Source of the DNA: DATAOG01 sp963753685
Lineage (GTDB): Bacteria; Pseudomonadota; Alphaproteobacteria; Geminicoccales; Geminicoccaceae
Length of the DNA: 64,000 nucleotides
Assembly (NCBI GenBank): GCA_963753685.1
Contig: CAVWDE010000002.1
Span: 124,001 to 188,000 of the forward strand
Direction: 5' to 3'
How positions within the stretch are numbered: the first letter of the stretch is position 1; every line of letters begins with the position of its first letter. Below the pieces are notes generated by a model. That model did no database searches and was not told where the DNA came from. It worked only from the letters and a program-made list of their open reading frames with translations. This document shows, piece after piece, positions 60,132 through 64,000 of the stretch. Position numbers and translations under genes: made by a program.

Positions 60132-61196
60132 TCAACTCGCGCTCGCGGCGGCGGGCTTGGGCCCGGTGCTGCGGATCGCGTTGAGCTGCTGGAGCAGGCC
60201 AAACCAGAACGGTGCGCCGAGCGAGGCGGCAAGAGCGGTCGCCGCGAGGCCGAGGATCTTGAGGAGCACCGCCTCGGGCTGCGATACCTGCTGGGCCGGG
60301 TAGCACGCGGCCAGGCTGAACCCGTTATCCTTTTGACCGGACGCGACCCCGCCGTCCTTGGCGTCGGGCGTGACCTCGGTGTCCTTGCTGGCGGGCTTCG
60401 CCCGGCAGGTGCCCCAGCCCACCGGCAGGGCAGCGAACGCGCTCGTGAAGTCGCCTTGCTCGGCCTCGGCGGCCAGTTCCGCCCTGAACTTGCCCTGGTC
60501 CTGGGTCGCGAGCGCGGCGCTCGCGACGATCGCCTCCCTGAGGTTGGCATCGGCGCTGAGACGCATCGCCACCTGCAGGCTGTCGGCGTTGCAGGCGACC
60601 GTCAGGACCAGGCCGATGCCGAGGAGCCACCACTGCACGTTCCGCTTGTACCAGCCGGAGGCGCGGTCCATGGCGCTATCGAACCAGTCCTCGATGCCCT
60701 TGACGGCGGCGGTGATGTTCTGGTCCACGCCATCCAGGATCGCGCTCAGCGACTTGTAGAGCTCGGCGTTGCCGGCCCCGGTGGCGGTCGGTTTCAGCGT
60801 CTCGATGGCGTCGCGCAGGCCTTGGAAGTCGAAGGGCCTGGTCGCGGACGCGGGCACCGGCTTCAAAACGTCGATCAAGGCCAGCGCGAAGTTGGTCGCC
60901 GGGATGTAAGAGGGCATCTGGTCGCCCGCCCGGATGCCCGCCTTGCTGCCCGGCGCCAGCATCTTGATCAGCGGATGTGCCAGCAGCTTTTTCGCCTCGT
61001 CCGAGGCTTGGTCCAAGGCGGCCTTGCCGTCGAGCTGGCCGTTATTGAGCAGATGGATGATCGCGGTCTCGAGATTCTTGGCGCGCCAGCTGAAGATCTG
61101 CGCGATCCACTCCTGAATGCTCGTGCAGAACAGCGCGACGACCAGGTACATCAGGATCAGCCCGATCGACACGTCGACCATCACCGAGCCCGTCAT
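60132..61196 (-). CDS. Uncharacterised membrane protein with internal globular domain
   Basis: 354 residues. N-terminal helix VDVSIGLILMYLVVALFCTS followed by IQEWIAQIFSWRAKNLETAI, a ~140-residue soluble stretch (ATNFALALIDVLKPVPAS, GLRDAIETLK), a second helix (WWLLGIGLVLTVACNADSLQ), a soluble region with two isolated cysteines (GTCRAKPA, AACYPAQQ), and a last helix (KILGLAATALAASLGAPFWF). I do not recognise a function; proteins with this N-terminal pattern recur as conserved hypotheticals. Transcribed alone, convergent with the MFS gene. Confidence 0.75.
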   Translation of the reverse strand: MTGSVMVDVSIGLILMYLVVALFCTSIQEWIAQIFSWRAKNLETAIIHLLNNGQLDGKAALDQASDEAKKLLAHPLIKMLAPGSKAGIRAGDQMPSYIPATNFALALIDVLKPVPASATRPFDFQGLRDAIETLKPTATGAGNAELYKSLSAILDGVDQNITAAVKGIEDWFDSAMDRASGWYKRNVQWWLLGIGLVLTVACNADSLQVAMRLSADANLREAIVASAALATQDQGKFRAELAAEAEQGDFTSAFAALPVGWGTCRAKPASKDTEVTPDAKDGGVASGQKDNGFSLAACYPAQQVSQPEAVLLKILGLAATALAASLGAPFWFGLLQQLNAIRSTGPKPAAASAS

Positions 61197-61440
61197 GACA
61201 CGCCTCCTTGGGTTATGGGACGTTCAACCGGCGATATTCTAGGCAGGTCAGCGGCGCCGGCGAGAGCGATCATGCCGGCAGTCGCGCCAGGCCGCAGGCG
61301 GCTTGGGTCCACGCCTGGGCGTCGGAGGCGGCACGCGGAGGCAGCTCATCCCGGTCGCCGGGCGGCCTGCGGTTGTAGCGGCGGGCGAGCGTGGGTATCG
61401 TCCGGCGCGCAGGCATCGCACCGGGGACGGGAGGAGGGAC

Positions 61441-62181
61441 ATGGTCTCGCTCGACGGCCAGAAGGTCGTGATCATCGGCGGCTCCTACGGGATGGGCCTG
61501 GCCACCGCGGAGCTCGCGATCGATGCCGGCGCCGAGGTCGCGATCGCCGCGCGCACGCCCGAGAAGCTCGCCGAGGCTTCGCGCCGGCTCGAGCAGCGGG
61601 GCGGGCGCGCGGTGCCCTGGCGCGCGCTCCGGATCGAGGACCGTCCCGCGGTCAGCGCGTTCCTGGCCGAATGCGCGCCGTTCGACCATCTGGTCCTGCC
61701 GGGCTCGACGGTGCGGCCGGTGCTCTACGACGACCTGACCGACGCCAATGCCCGCGAAGCGTTCGAGAGCAAGTTCTGGGGGCCGTTCTGGGCGGCCTGG
61801 GACGCGCGGCCGCATCTGCGCCGCGGCGGCAGCGTCGTGTTCTTCACCGGCGTCGCCGCGAAGCGGCCGGTCAAGGGCTACATCATGGGCGGCGCCATCA
61901 ACGGCGCGCTCAATGCCGCGACCCGCTCGCTGGCGCTGGAGTTCGCCAAGCTCGGCTGCCGGGTCAACGCGATCGCGCCGGGCCTGTGCGACACGCCGCT
62001 CAACGACCTCCTGCACGCCCACGACAAGGAGGAGCGCTACGCCCGGATGGCGGCGCGCCTGCCGGTCGGCCGGATCGGCCATGCCGAGGACTGCGCGCAG
62101 GGCGCCCTCTATCTGATGGCCAACGGCTACGTCACCGCCCAGGTGCTCGGCATCGACGGCGGCCAGGAAGTCATGGACTGA
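61441..62181 (+). CDS. SDR-family protein lacking the catalytic Tyr and Lys
   Basis: 246 residues. VVIIGGSYGMGLATAELAID is the cofactor loop (GxxxGxG), and VNAIAPGLCDTPLNDLL the segment after the active site. Where YxxxK is expected the sequence reads GYIMGGAINGALNAATRSLA: aligning the TRSLA helix puts Gly at the Tyr site and Asn at the Lys site. It ends with the family tail LGIDGGQEV. Such SDRs bind NAD(P) but may be regulatory or use different chemistry. A palindromic operator lies just after its stop. Confidence 0.85.
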   Translation: MVSLDGQKVVIIGGSYGMGLATAELAIDAGAEVAIAARTPEKLAEASRRLEQRGGRAVPWRALRIEDRPAVSAFLAECAPFDHLVLPGSTVRPVLYDDLTDANAREAFESKFWGPFWAAWDARPHLRRGGSVVFFTGVAAKRPVKGYIMGGAINGALNAATRSLALEFAKLGCRVNAIAPGLCDTPLNDLLHAHDKEERYARMAARLPVGRIGHAEDCAQGALYLMANGYVTAQVLGIDGGQEVMD

Positions 62182-62189
62182 GCCCGGAT

Positions 62190-62206
62190 AGTTGACAGAG
62201 TCAACT
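62190..62206. promoter_or_regulatory. MarR-type palindromic operator
   Basis: AGTTGAC-AGA-GTCAACT is a perfect 7-bp inverted repeat. TTGAC/GTCAA half-sites at this spacing are typical of MarR-family regulators, and the next gene encodes one, so autoregulation is likely. An ATG (62209) begins 3 nt after it. Confidence 0.7.
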
Positions 62207-62208
62207 AA

Positions 62209-63264
62209 ATGGTCGATCGTGCCCTGGACAGGCCCGCACGGTTCCGAGGGTGCCGACCATGGCCGCGACCGATCCTGCCCAGCCCAGCGCCAATCTCGCG
62301 CCGCGCATCGCCAATCTTGGGCCGTGCAGCGCCGATCCGTTGGCGCGCATCGAAAGCTGTGCGGCGGTTCAACCGGTTCTACACCAAGCAGATCGGCGTG
62401 CTGCATGAGGGACTGCTGCAGAGCCCGTTTTCGCTGACCGAGGCGCGGGTGCTTTACGAGCTCGCCAGCCGCGACGGGCCGACCGCGAGCGAGCTCGGCC
62501 GGGAGCTCGGTCTGGATGCCGGCTATCTCAGCCGCATCCTGCGCGGCTTCGAGACCGGAGGCCTGATCCGGCGGACGCCGTCTGCCCTCGACGGCCGCCA
62601 GAGCCACCTCTGGCTGACCGACGACGGGCGGGCGGCCTTCGCGCCCCTCGACCAGGCCTCCCGAGCCGAGGTCGGCGCCCTGCTGGGCCCGCTGTCGGAG
62701 TCCGAGCAAAAGCACCTGCTGGACGCCATGGGCACGCTGCAGCGGCTGCTCGACCCGAAGCCCGACCGTGCGCCCGAGCCCAGGGTTCCCGTTCTGCTAC
62801 GCCTGCATCGCCCGGGGGATCTCGGCTGGATCGTGCATCGGCACGGCGTGCTCTATGCCGAGGAGTATGGCTGGGACGAGCGGTTCGAGGCCGTGGTCGC
62901 CGAGATCGCGGCCAGGTTCATCCAGCAGCACGACCCGAAGCGCGAGCGCTGCTGGATGGCCGAGCGGGACGGCGAGGTCGTCGGCTCGGTGCTGTTGGTG
63001 AGAGACACCGATGAGGTCGCGAAGCTGCGCCTGCTGCTGGTCGAGCCGAAACTGCGAGGCTACGGCATCGGCGCGCGCCTGGTGCAGGAGTGCGAGCGCT
63101 TCGCCAGGGCCGCCGGCTACCGGACGATCCGGCTGTGGACCAACTCCGTGCTGGTGGCGGCGCGGCGGATCTACGAGCGCGCGGGCTACCGGCTGGTCGA
63201 GAGCACGCCCCACCGGAGCTTCGGCCACGACCTCGTGGGTGAGACCTGGGAGCTGACGCTCTGA
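62209..63264 (+). CDS. MarR-type regulator fused to a GNAT acetyltransferase
   Basis: The N-terminal winged helix reads RFNRFYTKQIGVLHEGLLQS, SLTEARVLYELASRDGPTAS, LGLDAGYLSRILRGFETGGL and SALDGRQSHLWLTDDGR (wing). From about residue 190 a GNAT domain follows: GDLGWIVHRHGVLYAEEYGW, VEPKLRGYGIGARLVQECE (the acetyl-CoA loop) and AARRIYERAGYRLVES. The start is ambiguous: ATG 62209 opens the frame, ATG 62259 gives a more natural N-terminus (DPLARIE) but needs a one-base shift at about 62351, and GTG 62359 also fits. It probably represses itself through the upstream palindrome. Confidence 0.85.
   Translation: MVDRALDRPARFRGCRPWPRPILPSPAPISRRASPILGRAAPIRWRASKAVRRFNRFYTKQIGVLHEGLLQSPFSLTEARVLYELASRDGPTASELGRELGLDAGYLSRILRGFETGGLIRRTPSALDGRQSHLWLTDDGRAAFAPLDQASRAEVGALLGPLSESEQKHLLDAMGTLQRLLDPKPDRAPEPRVPVLLRLHRPGDLGWIVHRHGVLYAEEYGWDERFEAVVAEIAARFIQQHDPKRERCWMAERDGEVVGSVLLVRDTDEVAKLRLLLVEPKLRGYGIGARLVQECERFARAAGYRTIRLWTNSVLVAARRIYERAGYRLVESTPHRSFGHDLVGETWELTL
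62286..62348. repeat. Three tandem 21-bp repeats at the 5' end of the MarR-GNAT gene
   Basis: Units start at 62286, 62307 and 62328 and share (a)(g/t)cgcc(a/g)atc...gcgc/gtgc. In the ATG-62259 frame they encode a 7-residue repeat (SANLAPR, IANLGPC, SADPLAR). Confidence 0.7.
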
Positions 63265-63301
63265 GCGGCCGCTACGCTCTGGTCGACCTGGCGCATCCTG
63301 C

Positions 63302-64000
63302 TCAGTGGCTTTCGCGCGGGATGGCAGCACCTCGGGTGCCGCGCAGGAAGTCGAGGTCGGCGCCCTCGGAGGCCTGCAGCACGGTGTCGACGTAGAGCTT
63401 CTGGTAGCCCGAGGTCATGGCCGGGGCGGGCGGGCTCCAGGCGGCGCGCCGGCGGGCGAGCTCGGCCTCGCTGACCTCGAGATGCAGGCGCCTGGCCTCG
63501 ACGTCGAGCTCGATCAGATCGCCGTTCTCGACCAGGGCGAGCGTGCCGCCGGCCGCCGCCTCCGGGCAGACGTGCAGGACCACGGTGCCGTAGGCGGTGC
63601 CGCTCATGCGCGCGTCCGAAACCCGGACCATGTCGCGCACGCCCTTGCGCAGAACCTTGGGCGGCAGGCCCATGTTGCCGACCTCGGACATGCCGGGATA
63701 GCCCTTGGGACCGCAGTTCTTGAGCACCAGGATGCAGGTCTCGTCGACCTCGAGCGTCTCGTCGTTGATCCTGGCCCGGTAGTCCTCGATGGTCTCGAAC
63801 ACGACCGCGCGGCCGCGGTGCTTCATCAGGGCAGGGGTCGCGGCCGAGGGCTTGAGCACGGCGCCGTCGGGGGCGAGGTTGCCGCGCAGGACCGCGATCC
63901 CGCCGTGCGCGGTGTGGGGGTTGTCGAAGGTCCGGATCACCTCGGTGTTCCAGTTGGGCGCGTCCTTGACGTTGTCCCACATGCTCTGGCCGGTGACCGT
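63302..64000 (-). CDS. IlvD/Edd-family dehydratase, C-terminal part (runs off right edge)
   Basis: The visible 232 residues end a dihydroxyacid / sugar-acid dehydratase: VIRTFDNPHTAHGGIAVLRG, LAPDGAVLKPSAATPALMKH, ILVLKNCGPKGYPGMSEVGN, RVSDARMSGTAYGTVVLHV and LVENGDLIELDVEARRLHLE. KNCGPKG.PGMxE and SDARMSG are the family's conserved C-terminal signature and ligand region. The tail (MTSGYQKLYVDTVLQASEGA) resembles L-arabonate / sugar-acid dehydratases more than IlvD. The iron-sulphur cysteines would lie beyond the edge. Confidence 0.93.
   Translation of the reverse strand, partial: TVTGQSMWDNVKDAPNWNTEVIRTFDNPHTAHGGIAVLRGNLAPDGAVLKPSAATPALMKHRGRAVVFETIEDYRARINDETLEVDETCILVLKNCGPKGYPGMSEVGNMGLPPKVLRKGVRDMVRVSDARMSGTAYGTVVLHVCPEAAAGGTLALVENGDLIELDVEARRLHLEVSEAELARRRAAWSPPAPAMTSGYQKLYVDTVLQASEGADLDFLRGTRGAAIPRESH

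Overview
The window is very GC-rich DNA with dense, mostly ATGA/GTGA-overlapping operons. Class III cyclase signalling, a bactofilin, DctP/DctQ/DctM TRAP transport, ribose-type sugar ABC transport, an IlvD/Edd sugar-acid dehydratase and an SHP/DHC/cytochrome b561 module point to an alphaproteobacterium with a heterotrophic, sugar-acid-scavenging lifestyle. Rhodospirillales or Geminicoccales relatives are my best guess, by inference only. I see no rRNA, tRNA, CRISPR array, prophage or complete insertion sequence.

Layout. (1) 1-3914, minus strand: an ABC-exporter-like protein with a degenerate ATPase domain, a stand-alone cyclic-nucleotide-binding protein, and a class III cyclase running off the left edge. 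(2) 4091-12144: a Sel1-repeat protein, a divergent O-antigen-ligase-like protein, and a six-gene glycan operon (two MurG-like glycosyltransferases, two GT4 enzymes, a histidine phosphatase, a deacetylase-like protein). (3) 12141-15891: a peptide-type ABC ATPase and its binding protein, without permeases. (4) 15852-18903: a small membrane protein, a PfkB kinase, an EI24 membrane protein and a bactofilin. (5) 19401-20895: a visibly AT-richer islet with a TIGR04255-like gene, an unknown small gene and a broken PIN-domain gene. (6) 20914-23059: macro-domain protein, quinone oxidoreductase, SpoU-type methyltransferase. (7) 23127-28693: a cytochrome module (two diheme cytochromes c, DUF1924/SHP, two cytochromes b561, two PepSY-like proteins) divergent from a two-component system. 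(8) 28794-34728: cupin, patatin, GT2, HicB-like, serine hydrolase, haloalkane-dehalogenase-like and DUF29 genes. (9) 34827-45413: a ribose-type ABC operon plus an SDR, bracketed by two bicistronic pairs of paralogous solute-binding proteins, one pair decayed. (10) 45512-52745: sugar-acid or aromatic metabolism (AroE-like, enolase-superfamily dehydratase, hydroxyacid dehydrogenase, FAD oxidase), a VapBC-like pair and a large alpha/beta hydrolase. (11) 52667-58369: a TRAP operon with two nearly identical binding proteins and duplicated promoters. (12) 58470-64000: MFS exporter, unknown membrane protein, an SDR lacking its catalytic residues, a MarR-GNAT fusion with a palindromic operator, and the C-terminal part of an IlvD/Edd dehydratase.

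How the parts fit. The first 12 kb looks like one envelope-glycan locus coupled to cyclic-nucleotide signalling, and is the best candidate for an undescribed system. The central 30 kb is dominated by uptake and oxidation of sugars and organic acids, with recent duplications of binding-protein genes and their promoters. Many conserved genes between 19 and 60 kb carry single-base frameshifts while the first 19 kb carries none that I see. Some of these may be assembly errors, so 'pseudogene' here means that the reading frame as given is broken.
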